Shown piece by piece: positions 43,285 to 54,727 of a stretch of DNA of 64,000 nucleotides. The notes beneath the pieces were generated by a model. The model saw only the letters and a program-made list of their open reading frames with translations. It made no database searches and was not told the DNA's origin. Position numbers and translations under genes: made by a program. Every line of letters starts with the position of its first letter. Position 1 is the first letter of the stretch. This stretch comes from Branchiostoma floridae. Taxonomy: Eukaryota; Chordata; Leptocardii; Amphioxiformes; Branchiostomatidae. The stretch lies in the NCBI RefSeq assembly GCF_000003815.2, contig NW_023365779.1, forward strand, positions 239,574-303,573. Direction: 5' to 3'.

Positions 43285-44247
43285 CCCTCAAACCACCGTA
43301 TGGGGTCAAAACTGACCCCAGGCGTATATCAATGTGTGCCATTATGTCATTTCTGGTCGAAAACAAATTTCCTTTCAGGAGTTTGTTTGTATATCTGTCC
43401 TATAACTTCTTATACGTTTTTGCCGAGATTGACTCATTGTTGATTAAGTTATCCTCGAAAGTTTATGCATGGTCCAGTGGGGTCAAAACTGACCCCAGCA
43501 TTGTTTTAAACAAACTTTTGCGACCCACACATAAACTACTTATTGTAGGATCACGAAATTTTCAGAGAATGATGTACATGTAAGCCAAAATTATTGTAGC
43601 AATTTTTGTGCCATTATCATGTCATATGACGACATTATGACGTCATCTAGGTAATATCGGCCGCCATCTTGGATTTTGACTGATGACGTCATCAAATTAG
43701 CATAAATTACGAATATTGAGTCATGAAATTTATGCTGAATTTTATAAGATGTGATAAACAATTGTCATTTGCCAAGAAAACCTTAAAACTTAAATGTTTA
43801 GTACAAAATTAGAAAATTTCGTAATAAATATGTCTGTCAGAATTCCGTTGCCATGGCAACATAAAAAATGATGAACATACTTTGTTCACTGAAAATGTTT
43901 GCTATCAACATTTTCTAAAAAAATACCAAGTTTGGTGGCCCTAGCTTAAGCCATTCAGGCACTATTTGGCATTAAAGCTGGTACAGGCATCAAAAACCTC
44001 CTTCCCGGTCTGAATAGCGTTGGTGCAAAATGTGGTCCTCATGATCGTTTGCATAAATTATAATAATGAGCTAGAAGTATTCTCACCTAATCATGTCAGA
44101 CTGTCCCACATAGATTAATGAAACTATACATATATACAAATCACAAAAAGATTCACACAAAAAACTGTATTAGTACAAAAAGTTTTGGGGTCAGTTTTGA
44201 CCTCATACGGTAATCTACGTCACAAAAAAGCTACGGTGGTTTGAGGG
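43285..44247. mobile_element. piggyBac-type non-autonomous element (963 bp)
   Basis: TTAA target sites lie at 43281-43284 and 44248-44251. TIRs are ccctcaaaccaccg and cggtggtttgaggg, exact inverses. ggggtcaaaactgacccc, itself an inverted repeat, occurs near 43305 and 43479, with a diverged copy near 44189, giving subterminal binding-site-like repeats. A 108-codon frame crosses the left end but has no transposase motif. Internal paired gacgtcat motifs at 43640-43690 may be cis elements. Confidence 0.95.
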
Positions 44248-44251
44248 TTAA

Positions 44252-44999
44252 AATCATAACTCTCAGATATGACTACAAGAAAAGACTTCAACCATAACAA
44301 CATGTAGGATGGTACCAGGCAGTAGAAATTTTGCCTTATAGTGGAAATATGTCAATATATAGAACGTGTTCTTTGTGCTTAGCTCTCAGCCATGGTTACT
44401 GAAATCATATCTTCCCCAGGAGTGACTAATAAAAAGATAGGATTGTACCCATGTGGGGACTATCTTTACCTTTATGATGCTATCCAGGCTATAGAAGTTG
44501 TGTATAGTAGATATACAGGCCCTGTCCTTAGTGCTGAACGTACAGTCACTGAATAAGTTTTACTTGTGCATACATGTAGAAGTCCAGTTGTCAGGTAGAG
44601 GGACAAACCACTAGTTTTGCCATAGGAGGGCCAACTAGTCATGTAAAGGGACAAACCATTCATTATACTGGTGGGATATCTAGGAGTAAAGTGGGGACAA
44701 AACAATGAATTCATGCATAAGGGGGCACTGCTGCATTTTAGTTATGGGTACAGTTTTGTATCTTGGCCAGAATGATCATTTAGACATACAGAATAATGCT
44801 GAACTGAAAATGAACATCAAAACAGAGCCTGAATAAACACATAGATAAGTATCAGAGTCTGAGAGAAAGTCTAAACTTGGATACACACAGTTTTAGGGAC
44901 ATATTCAGGTTCAAGTTTTCCTCATAGCCCTACATTTCCATCTTGACCTGTTGCTAAATCATTACTCTAAAACTCTGAAATTGTCTTCATTCATAGTTA
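44252..44999. other. Unassigned sequence with short degenerate repeats
   Basis: The block aggccctgtccttagtgctg near 44517 belongs to the dispersed ~95-bp family; it is followed by agtcactgaataag. Three diverged gagggacaaacca-type units lie at 44590-44705. No gene. Confidence 0.45.
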
Positions 45000-45130
45000 G
45001 AGTATAAAAGACCGTTTCTTCCAGATCACTTCAGTGTCACTGACGAAAACTGGTGGATTCCAGTTGAAACGTCTGACCGTTTCCAAAACCATATCCAGTT
45101 GTTTGAGTAACTACTTTTTAGTGTATCTTA
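45000..45130 (+). ncRNA. Hammerhead-like two-hairpin module, copy 3
   Basis: The best-preserved copy. CTGACGA (45040-45046), one A, a perfect 6-bp stem aactgg/ccagtt with a 6-nt loop, GAAA, and then gaaacg/cgtttc as a second perfect stem around tctgac. A tataaaag string lies just upstream (45003-45010). Downstream gagtaactactttttagtgt is shared with copy 2. The core order fits a hammerhead, but one extra A precedes stem II and stem III is unusual. Confidence 0.45.
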
Positions 45131-45346
45131 TTACCTGGATGTCTAACCTACATCAACGTACTCTAAAATGCCTGAGAACCGGAGAACTAACTTGATGTGG
45201 CCTGCTGAAAGCCAGATAACCCACACGTTAGCAGCATGAAAGGAACCTCAGGACTTCGGACTTCAGTACAGCAAGGATTGTGTTGGAAATCATGGTCACC
45301 AATAATAGCTAATTTAAAAAAAGATTGCACTTATGTGGTGTATTTA
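45131..45346. other. Unassigned sequence
   Basis: Probably partly the downstream end of the element carrying the two-hairpin module; no boundary seen. Confidence 0.3.
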
Positions 45347-45561
45347 AAGTATGTTCACCTTTATCCGTGGGGTAACCTATATCCGTTGTCTTTGAAATCA
45401 GGGTATTCAAGGATATCAGGTCAACGGATGGTGGTTTCAAATTACAATGCTTTGAAAATAATGCAATTTGAAACCACCATCTGTATATTTGATATCGCTG
45501 AAAACCTTGTTTTAATAACACAGATATAAGTCACCCCACGGATAAAGGTGAACTAGCGTTA
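45347..45561. mobile_element. Fold-back MITE, copy 5
   Basis: gttcacctttatccgtgggg and cacggataaaggtgaactag are inverse ends; inner ggtggtttcaaattacaat is inverted as gcaatttgaaaccaccat. It ends at gcgtta (45561). The outermost left bases are diverged. Confidence 0.88.
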
Positions 45562-45594
45562 TATAAACAAAATTGTAAAGCCATAATTGAGAGC

Positions 45595-45902
45595 TTTAGA
45601 CAAACGAAAACCAAAGCAAATAGACCTATCTGTATAAATGGTCACCACAACATGGCTAGGAAAGCCTGTGTAGTGAATCAACATCTGTCAAAACAAATGT
45701 TTTGTAACTCTGATTAAAAGCTAAATAAAACCAGACCAAACCAAAGTAAATAGCTCTATCTGTAGTCACAAAACTGGTAGCTATAGATGGTCAACACAAC
45801 ATGGGTAGAAAATTAGTAGTGAATTAACTTTTGTAAGTATAAACTTTTGTAAGAATTAACTTTTGTAAGAACAAATGTTTTGTAAACTGTATGAAGAGCT
45901 AA
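45595..45902. repeat. ~140-bp tandem repeat cut by a gap
   Basis: Two units share aaccaaagyaaatag, ctatctgta, acaacatgg and caaatgttttgtaa. A small 18-21-bp repeat of aacttttgtaag is nested in the second unit at 45828-45872. Confidence 0.8.
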
Positions 45903-46002
45903 NNNNNNNNNNNNNNNNNNNNNNNNNNNNNNNNNNNNNNNNNNNNNNNNNNNNNNNNNNNNNNNNNNNNNNNNNNNNNNNNNNNNNNNNNNNNNNNNNN
46001 NN
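45903..46002. other. Assembly gap (100 N)
   Basis: Exactly 100 N suggests a placeholder of unknown size. Confidence 1.
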
Positions 46003-46219
46003 ATAGCTCTAGAAGACGAATTTCATTTCGCTTTACGCTTATTTCATTACTGTATTCCATAACCTACTATTATCTTTATCATTATAATGAATTTCCGTGC
46101 ATACCTGCGATTTGACATTGTCCATGAATTTGCAATTAAGCTATCATTCTAACTAAGGGTTGATTTACATTGTTTTGTAGTCTATTATTATGATATTCTA
46201 TCTAACCCTCAGCCCCTCA
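46003..46219. other. Unassigned sequence
   Basis: Short AT-rich stretch; nothing identifiable. Confidence 0.35.
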
Positions 46220-46227
46220 CACTGAGG

Positions 46228-46654
46228 TAGAGGCGGGTACCGGTACAGAAAATTCAGGTTCAGGTTCGGTTCAGGTCCAAAGGTTCAGGTCCAGGTCCGG
46301 ACCTGGACCTGATTCAGTATGACTCATACCAATGGTCCATTTCACTACAAAGAAATCTGTTTGGTGGAGCATCAGACTTACACTGGCGTTTTAAAATCCT
46401 ACAACGCTAACTGCACCTGTACGATTGACTGTAAACCTTGGTAGAAATTACTATAAACTCTACTCTACTTCATTCTTGTCATTTTCTTCCAACTGCAAGC
46501 GCCAAAACGTGTGAATGCCTGATAAAATAATATGTTAATTTTCTAATCGGTCCAACATCCGGTTCACCTAATTTTTTCAGGTCCGGTTTTTCTGGACCAG
46601 TCCAATAAGAAAAAACGGTTTTGTACCGGTACGCTGTACCGATACCCAGCCTCA
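46228..46654. mobile_element. hAT-type non-autonomous element, copy 3
   Basis: Same family as 23636 and 29054. Left end tagaggcgggtaccggtac, right end gtaccgatacccagcctca. The exact 8-bp target duplication CACTGAGG lies at 46220-46227 and 46655-46662. Subterminal aggtccgg/ccggacct blocks are conserved. Non-coding. Confidence 0.95.
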
Positions 46655-46795
46655 CACTGAGGGAGTCGTAGCGCCAAACTCAATCCATCTCCCCTCCCAA
46701 CCTGATTATTCCCCCATCAGCCACCGATACAGGCCTGATAGCAGCTCTGTGCAGGATCTAACCATGTTACCAACCACACGGGCCAGGGGGGCCAC

Positions 46796-46895
46796 NNNNN
46801 NNNNNNNNNNNNNNNNNNNNNNNNNNNNNNNNNNNNNNNNNNNNNNNNNNNNNNNNNNNNNNNNNNNNNNNNNNNNNNNNNNNNNNNNNNNNNNN
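46796..46895. other. Assembly gap (100 N)
   Basis: A placeholder gap of exactly 100 N, the second within 1 kb. Confidence 1.
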
Positions 46896-47520
46896 TCAAC
46901 CTTCTAGCAACAAAAGTATTCATTCTAATCTTGTTGTAGGAAAGCTTTTTCAATCTATATCTATGATATACTGTTGCAATCGAAATGTTTGTTTTGATTT
47001 TATTGTTATATGTTACTGTTGCATGTTTTCTGCAATAGTATGTATAAGCTCTAGGGATTTATGTCAATAAATGTTTCATGAAAACATGATGATTGTTTTA
47101 ATAGGTTTTCAGCCATGTAATCCCTGTTATACCATGTTTGACCCTTGCCTCTTCACAAGAGTCCTCAAGAGGCCTGCAGGATGATTTAAGGTTCTCATGA
47201 ATAAACAAAGGCTAAAAAAAACAATAATATAGCGATTGAAATATTCTTGTAATCATTTTGTAGGACAGTTTCATCATTCCAATCCATGTCTAGCCCTACA
47301 AAACTTATAAAGTTTTCATATTTCTTAGGCATTTTTACCATTCTACCAGTAAATCCATTTATCTTAGACCATGAAGAGACCAGAAAAAGCTGTTTTAGAA
47401 CCCATGTTCTAGATTATATTATCAGTTATTTTAATGTCTGTATTTTATCACTTGTAATGCCTTTGTACTTGACTTTATGTCTGTACTTAGAGTTATAAGG
47501 TATGGATGCACAATAAAGGT
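46896..47520. other. AT-rich sequence, possible retroelement tail
   Basis: Two AATAAA signals occur (aataaatg near 47068; aataaagg near 47512). The end tgcacaataaaggtgatttg resembles 3' ends of CR1/L2-like retroelements, but no reverse-transcriptase frame is present. Positions 47146-47215 hold the third, inverted copy of the dispersed repeat of 34225. Confidence 0.3.
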
Positions 47521-48100
47521 GATTTGATTATGACAGATGAAAGTCTATTAGGGCTGGGAAATTGGCTCCAAATTAAAACAGCCCAAAGGATACGTGACTG
47601 ATGAACCTCTTACAACATTGTTGTACTTACCAGGCCAGTTATCATTCTGATAAACAGTTGATCAAGTTGATCATAATACATGTATTATGTAAATGGGTAA
47701 GGTACTATATAATAGTCTCAGTTTGAGGTGGTCATGACATTGAAAAGTTATACTTTTTATTTTATTCATACACAGTATTTAACAAAAAGTGTCACTCCCC
47801 TGACATACATGTTGGCCCTTCTAATAAACAATACTCCATACACAGCCTCAGTGTTCATGTCAAAAAGACAACAACAAAAAAATGCCAAACCCCATACAGA
47901 TCCCTATTGTATGTCAAATGGAAAAGAAGTGTCAACCCAAACCCCATAAAGCTCCTCACTGATAGTAGAGAGTGAAAGTGCCAGGGACCATCAGAAATCA
48001 GCTGCCAGCAACTTTCACTAAAACCTTTCACTTTTACACTCCAGCGTCCTGAAAGACTTGCACTGCTCATTAAGATCCCATTCCAGATCTGGTCGTTAAA
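47521..48100. other. Unassigned sequence
   Basis: No gene or repeat that I can support. Two weak copies of ccccata and acaaaaagt blocks near 47820-47950. Confidence 0.35.
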
Positions 48101-48430
48101 CGTGATAATCCCATCCCCTGCTCCCGCTCAAGGTCAAACCCCGGCCCAAGGTCATCCCTAGCCCGGCCCGTTTTAAGTCCGCAGCCGGTTTTACGGTTTG
48201 TTAAGGTTAGAGCCTGGAGCTGCGGAATTAAACAGGTTATAAAAATGTCTGTTACACGGACGGTCGTTCAACTGCTTCGGAGCGAGAAGCTCGTTAGGTT
48301 TGCAGACTCTGATTGGCTGTTTGTATCCACGCCGTACAGGACCGGTAAATGGGACAGCGTCTTAAGACTTCATGGGGGGCAGAGTTACGGGAATATCACT
48401 GCTACAGTAGTGACGTGGGTCTTAACGGTA
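48100..48430 (+). promoter_or_regulatory. Weak promoter/first-exon candidate
   Basis: CAAGGTCA half-sites at 48129-48136 and 48147-48154 lie upstream of a CpG-richer stretch. An ATG at 48245 opens a frame (MSVTRTVVQLLRSEKLVRF...) that runs to a consensus splice donor, gtaagt, near 48428. A reverse CCAAT (attgg) is at about 48311. I recognise no domain and see no downstream exon. The frame continues past the donor to 48559, so the case is weak. Confidence 0.2.
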
Positions 48431-48584
48431 AGTTGTTATGAACTAAATCAGCAAAATAGAACTGCATCATTTACATGTCTGGTGAACCCAAGAGGCAAGT
48501 TTTTATCCAAAATAAACCCAACTCCACATTTTGGGGATCCAAGGCTTCGACAACTGTAAAAGTTAATTTAAGGTGATCTTTTAC

Positions 48585-48700
48585 CAGTTGAGCTCACTGA
48601 AGAGCTAGTCTTCCACTGGTCGTGACAGAGACGACATGTGCTATATGGTCTGTATTTACGGGTGGTTCATTGTACCGGGAAGCAAAATGGACAGAAAACC
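48585..48700 (-). mobile_element. SINE family B body fragment
   Basis: On the minus strand: cggtacaatgaaccac, then ctctgtcacgaccagtgga and agactagctcttcagtgagc, matching the 3' body of 37505-37790. The head is missing. The 51-bp array begins right beside it. Confidence 0.8.
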
Positions 48701-48714
48701 GCGCGTAAACGTCT

Positions 48715-49072
48715 GTGGATCTTGGGTTATTACTGAACCATCCCCTGGTAGGGTCCATCCCCACTGTGGATCTTGGGTTATTACTGAACCATCCCCTGGT
48801 AGGGTCCATCCCCACTGTGGATCTTGGGTTATTACTGAACCATCCCCAGGTAGGGTCCATCCCCACTGTGGATCTTGGGTTATTACTGAACCATCCCCAG
48901 GTAGGGTCCATCCCCACTGTGGATCTTGGGTTATTACTGAACCATCCCCAGGTAGGGTCCATCCCCACTGTGGATCTTGGGTTATTACTGAACCATCCCC
49001 TGGTAGGGTCCATCCCCACTGTGGATCTTAGGTTATTACTGAAACATCCCCTGGTAGGGTCCATCCCCACTG
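48715..49072. repeat. 51-bp minisatellite, seven copies
   Basis: Seven units of exactly 51 bp start with gtggatcttgggttattact and continue gaaccatcccctggtagggt. Because 51 is 17 codons, frames of 126-185 codons stay open on both strands and look like repetitive proteins. Nothing indicates translation. Confidence 0.95.
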
Positions 49073-50030
49073 TGGAATTGAGAAAGTCTGTATAAGTAGT
49101 TCTTGACAAAACTGAACAATCCCTTCCCAAATAGTCTAAGTGCTTTTCCACGACGAGTTTTTATCAGCAACATTAAAGAATAAAGTCGTGTATGATTTTA
49201 TACCACAGTAAAGAGGAGAGTTTTTATGCTGGCTCCAGTTTGGATGTAGTTTAATGGACCAGACTGGCAGCCAGATGGGGGTACTATGACTGCTGTAATC
49301 TGCTTAGGCCACTCTAAACTAGTTGGTTGGTTTGGGGATTTCAGAACTGTGATATCAGCATGGAGACAGAGTTTGGAGGGAATTCTGTACCTTGGTACCA
49401 GGGCTGTCCCAGCTTTTAACTTTCTTCTATCCCTCTCATTGTTTGGAAAAAAAATGATCCGGCAAAATAACCCGATGGAGGCCTGGCAAACCTCTGTCTC
49501 CTATCAGCCATACAGTGATTTACATCATTCACCCGGACGGGAGACCTGGCACATCCCAGTCTTGTATCAGCCAAAGAAAGGGGATGTCACCCTGCAATGG
49601 GTGGTATAACCCCATACGTCAACTTACTACTAACTACTCATTGTTTGGGAGACCATTTTTCTGGTTAAATCTACCATTTCAAGCTTAAAAAAATACATTT
49701 TCATCAAATTCAAATTATGAAGCTCATTCTTTTCTGTCCCAATAAACAAATTTCCGTCTCAGAATGGGTGGAGGGACGTGCTCAGCACACACAGTTACAC
49801 TCACCAAGGTGTGTATGTAACCAGATGTAAGTTTTCCTCCCAGTTGGTAAGATATCTCTCTTATATATCAGTTTGTGGTCAGGCTTTAAATTGCTGCCCT
49901 TTATCTGCCATCTCATCACTGTAACCTCAGGAACAGTCAGGGACTGGGAGAACTGTGACAGAAGGCCACAATTCCTTCATTTATGTATGTATGTATTTAG
50001 AATTCCTTTTTTTCTGTATGATCAATAGAA
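49073..50030. other. Unassigned sequence
   Basis: A ~68-bp duplication (gaggcctggcaaacctctgt and gggagacctggcacatccca, each followed by a tatcagcca block) lies at 49475-49575. The rest is not recognised. Confidence 0.4.
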
Positions 50031-50059
50031 ATTTTGTGTCAATATGTATATGATTAGTT

Positions 50060-50162
50060 GACCCCTCACCTCCTCCATGTATGCTCGACCTCCACGAAAA
50101 GCGGCCTAGTAGGTCGATGGAGTATTTATCGAGTTAAAATAAAGGCACAAACAAACAAACAA
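50060..50162 (+). mobile_element. Possible retroelement 3' end with (CAAA)n tail
   Basis: gctcgacctccacgaaaagc, then taggtcgatggagtattta, a terminal aaaataaagg and a tail of caaacaaacaaac. Short tandem tails are typical of non-LTR retroelements or SINEs. No coding remnant upstream. Confidence 0.4.
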
Positions 50163-50540
50163 TAATTCTACCTGTCAGTTCTCAATCATGTCAAAGTAGA
50201 GAAAAGTTGGAAATTTGAAGCCTCTGAGTGGGAATTTGGGAATTAGATTGAAGCATCTTGTATAAATCATCAGAACCTCCATGAAAAATTGAGGCTGCAT
50301 TGTATTTAGTGTGTTTTAGAGTATGTGTGACACTTTGTACATATAGTTTTTTTTTATTGCACAACAATTGTATGGGGTACAAAGTATGGCATCTACATAA
50401 CTACAGTTCTATAACTTGACGCTTATCTAACTAATACAGTAGTTGTAGTATGGGATAAATTTCTTACAGTTGTTGGAGGCTTTTACAATCATTGGAGGAA
50501 TTTCTAATGTCTAAACCTTATATGTGTGCGTGTGTGTGTG
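50163..50540. other. Unassigned sequence
   Basis: Includes a (GT)n then (G)n stretch at 50522-50558. Nothing else identifiable. Confidence 0.4.
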
Positions 50541-50579
50541 TTGGCGGGGGGGGGGGACTTATACATTCAGCACCACATC

Positions 50580-52665
50580 CCTGTTAAGGCATTGACACAA
50601 TAAACCTGACGTCCTATTTACCAGTCCGAGCTTTTGTTAGTTAATCATATCCAGGAAAACTCATCCCAGACACAAAACAGACATACCCAAACCTCCACAA
50701 TGGTGCAACAGACAGGAGCTCACACATTCAGTATCACATCTCTATACAGGCATTAATACAATAAACCAGAAGTCTCATTCACTGTTAGTAAATCATAGCA
50801 AGAGGAACTCATCACAGAGTGACACACAAAACAGATGTAACCACAAACCCACAATATTAATGGTGCAACAGGCAGTCAGTAGCTCATACATTCAGTGTCC
50901 CTGTGTCTCTGTGCAGGCATCAACACAGTAAACCTGATGCTGGAAAACTCATCCCAGACACAAAACAGACGTAACCACATCTCCACAATGGTGCAACAGG
51001 AGCTCACACATTCAGTATCACAGTATCAACACAGTAACCTGATGCTGGAAATATCATCCCAGACACAAAACAGACGTAACCACATCTCCACAATGGTGCC
51101 ACAGAACCTCACACATTCAGTATCACAATTCTCTCTTCAGGCATCAGCACAGTAAACCTGATGCTGGAAAACTCATCCCAGACACAAAACAGACGTACCC
51201 AAACCTCCACAATGGTGCAACAGGAGCTCACACATTCAGTATCAAATCTCTGTTGAAGCATCAATGCTGACAGTAAACCCGACATCTCATTCACTGTTAG
51301 TAAATCATATCCAGAAGAATTCATCCCAGACACAAAACACGTAACCACATCCCCACAATGGTTCCTGAGGAGCTCACACATTCAGTATCACAGTATCAAC
51401 ACAGTAAACCTGATGCTGGAAATATCATCACAGACACAAAACAGACATAACCACATCTCCACAATGGTGCAACAGGAGCTCACACATTCAGTATCACATC
51501 TCTATTGAAGCATCAATGCTGACAGTAAACCCGACATCTCATTCACTGTTAGTAAATCATATCCAGAAGAATTCATCTCAGACACAAAAAAGACATAACC
51601 ACATCCCCACAATGGTGCAACAGAAGCTCACACATTCAGTATCACATCTCTGTAAGGCATTAATACAGTAGACCTGCTGTCCCATTCACTAAAGCTTCTG
51701 TTAGTAAATCATATCTATACAGCTGAAAACTCATCACAGACACAAAACAGACATACCCACATCTCCACAATGGTGCAACAGAAGCTCACACATTCAGTAT
51801 CACATCTCTGTAAGGCATTAATACAGTAGACCAGCTGTCACCAAAGATTCTGTTAGTAAATCATATCTATACAGCTGAAAAACTCATCTCAGACACAAAA
51901 CAGACGTAACCACAAACCCAGAATGGTGCAACAGAACCTTACACATTCAGTATCACAATTCTCTCTTCAGGCATCAGTACAGTAAACCTGATGCTGGAAA
52001 ACTCATCCCAGACACATTTATTAAACAGACATACCCAAACCTCCACAATGGTGCAACAGGACCTCACACATTCAGTATCACATCTCTGTTGAAGCATCAA
52101 TGCTGACAGTAAACCCGACATCTCATTCACTGTTAGTAAATCATATCCAGAAGAATTCATCCCAGACACAAAACAGACGTAGCCACAAACCCACAATGGT
52201 TCCAGAGGAGCTCACACATTCAGTATCACAGTATCAACACAGTAACCTGATGCTGGAAATATCATCACAGACACAAAACAGACATAACCACATCTCCACA
52301 ATGGTTCCAGAGGAGCTCACACATTCAGTATCACAGTATCAACACAGTAACCTGATGCTGGAAATATCATCACAGACACAAAACAGACATAACCACATCT
52401 CCACAATGGTTCCAGAGGAGCTCACACATTCAGTATCACAGTATCAACACAGTAACCTGATGCTGGAAATATCATCACAGACACAAAACAGACATACCCA
52501 AACCTCCACAATGGTACAACAGAACCTCACACATTCAGTATCAAATCTCTATTGAAGCATCAATGCTGACAGTAAACCCAACATCTCATTCACTGTTAGT
52601 ATTTTTATCATATCCAGAAGAGTTCATCACAGACACAAAACAGACGTAGCCACATCCCCACAAAG
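50580..52665. repeat. Complex satellite with 105-bp and longer units
   Basis: About 2.1 kb built on cagacacaaaacagacgtaa, ccacaatggtgcaacagga and gctcacacattcagtatca. Long units add a block with tctcattcactgttagtaaa and catatccagaagaattcatc. Short units of 105 bp dominate 52190-52500 (exact spacing 52201, 52306, 52411). 105 is 35 codons, which explains the 151-codon frame. Long and short units alternate irregularly. Confidence 0.93.
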
Positions 52666-53490
52666 GCACCACAGAAGGCAGCCCGGGTGTGAAATTAGAC
52701 TGCAGGAGAGAAGCCGGCCTGGTTCTGACTCCCTGTGATAAGGCTGATGGGATTATGCAGGTTTGGGCTCAGGCTACAGATGCTACAGATTCAATGGATC
52801 CAACGACAAAATTCAACTAGCCTATTTTGATATCACAATCCTGCCATTAAAATCAAAGAACCCACTAATTATCAAAAACATGGGACTTTTCACAGCCACT
52901 GCCTCCAAAGAAGTCAAACCTCCCAGTAAAGAATGTGGAATCGTGCATAAGATTATAAGCTGTATAGAATAGACACTTGTTACTTTTTACTGTTTGTACC
53001 CTTGCAATTAGCCTACGGGCATGGATTTGAAAATTAATAAATATTTTTTAGACAGGTTTAATCAACAAGTATGACAAATTAAAAGCGGTCTTGCAGCCCA
53101 AAGGGCTGAATTGCACTGCTTGACAGTCTTTTTGTACATTATTTTACACAAACATGATTATAGGATAAACAACTGCGAAGTATACAACTTATTACAATTA
53201 AAATGCAAACTATTAATACGTAACACCGTCGTTAAAAGTAAATTAGAACTATTTACAACAAATTATTTTGTTGGACTATGTGTTGATCAAACGTGCCATA
53301 AATGGGACGGCACTGTTTCTATATCGCTCTGTTCTAGTATATATACAACAATATACTAGAATGCAGCATTAGTAAACCAAGAAATCACCTGTGCCATAGA
53401 TTATTATTGCAGGGAGTCCTACCCAACAGTACATGCAGGACTTGGAATGTTAAGTTATCGCTAATCCATGTGTGGATACGTTCATGTATT
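52666..53490. other. Unassigned sequence
   Basis: Nothing I can assign. The phrase gcagcccaaagggctgaatt at about 53093 looks like part of a dispersed element, but no ends are visible. An 82-codon frame at 53111-53359 has no domain. Confidence 0.35.
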
Positions 53491-53494
53491 TGTA

Positions 53495-53654
53495 GACTTA
53501 ATGGGTTGTCAATAGCTCACTGGGGTGTGGTTTCATTAGAACTTGTGAAATGCCGCATGAGATATGAATATGGTTAATACTTAATATGTGATTCTTTATC
53601 ACTCATGAAAACTGACTATTGCCTGATAAAAATTGATATGTGCAGTCATAGCTG
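53495..53654. repeat. Flanking unit of the 37-bp satellite (left copy)
   Basis: cactggggtgtggtttcatt, agaacttg and tcatgaaaactgac-attg recur to the right of the array at 54883-55045, and the end of the unit again at 55370-55440. The 37-bp array sits inside one copy of this larger duplicated unit. Confidence 0.8.
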
Positions 53655-54727
53655 GTACCTGGTGACACCATATCTGACACCTATGTACCATAGCTGGTAT
53701 CACACCATATCTGACACCTATGTACCATAGCTGGTACCACACCATATCTTACACCTATGTACCATAGCTGGTAGCACACCATATCTTACACCTATGTACC
53801 ATAGCTGGTAGCACACCATATCTTACACCTATGTACCATAGCTGGTACCACACCATATCTTACACCTATGTACCATAGCTGGTATCACACCATATCTTAC
53901 ACCTATGTACCATAGCTGGTACAGCACCATATCTGACACCTATGTACCATAGCTGGTACCACACCATATCTTACACCTATGTACCATAGCTGGTACCACA
54001 CCATATCTGACACCTATGTACCATAGCTGGTAGCACACCATATCTTACACCTATGTACCATAGCTGGTATCACACCATATCTTACACCTATGTACCGTAG
54101 CTGGTACCACACCATATCTTACACCTATGTATCATAGCTGGTAGCACACCATATCTTACACCTATGTACCATAGCTGGTACCACACCATATCTTACACCT
54201 ATGTACCATAGCTGGTACCACACCATATCTGACACCTATGTATCATAGCTGGTAGCACACCATATCTTACACCTATGTACCATAGCTGGTATCACACCAT
54301 ATCTTACACCTATGTACCATAGCTGGTACCACACCATATCTTACACCTATGTACCATAGCTGGTACCACACCATATCTTACATCTATGTACCATAGCTGG
54401 TACCACACCATATCTTACACCTATGTACCATAGCTGGTACAGCACCATATCTTACACCTATGTACCATAGCTGGTACCACACCATATCTTACACCTATGT
54501 ACCATAGCTGGTACAGCACCATATCTTACACCTATGTATCATAGCTGGTAGCACACCATATCTTACACCTATGTACCATAGCTGGTACAGCACCATATCT
54601 TACACCTATGTACCATAGCTGGTACCACACCATATCTTACACCTATGTACCATAGCTGGTACCACACCATATCTTACACCTATGTACCATAGCTGGTACC
54701 ACACCATATCTTACACCTATGTACATG
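53655..54727. repeat. 37-bp satellite, ~29 copies
   Basis: Unit: taccatagctggtaccacac followed by catatcttacacctatg. Variants at ggtacc (ggtagc, ggtatc, ggtaca) and atcttac/atctgac are distributed non-randomly. Seed-like single units (ctaccatatctgacacct) lie in the flanks near 55036 and 55410. Confidence 0.97.

Noticed and set aside
46896-47520. LINE with polyadenylation signals
   Set aside because: Only AATAAA motifs and a loosely familiar 3' end are present; no reverse-transcriptase remnant can be read, so I kept it as unassigned.
48594-49151. A 185-codon repetitive protein on the minus strand and 126-131-codon frames on the plus strand
   Set aside because: The unit is 51 bp, a multiple of three, so several frames stay open automatically. 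Flanks are SINE and unassigned sequence.
52100-52555. A 151-codon repetitive frame
   Set aside because: It comes from three 105-bp satellite units (35 codons each).
53655-54727. CRISPR-like array of 37-bp repeats
   Set aside because: Units are head to tail with no spacers, in a eukaryotic context, so it is a satellite. The same applies to the G-rich 37-bp array at 25.3-26.7 kb.
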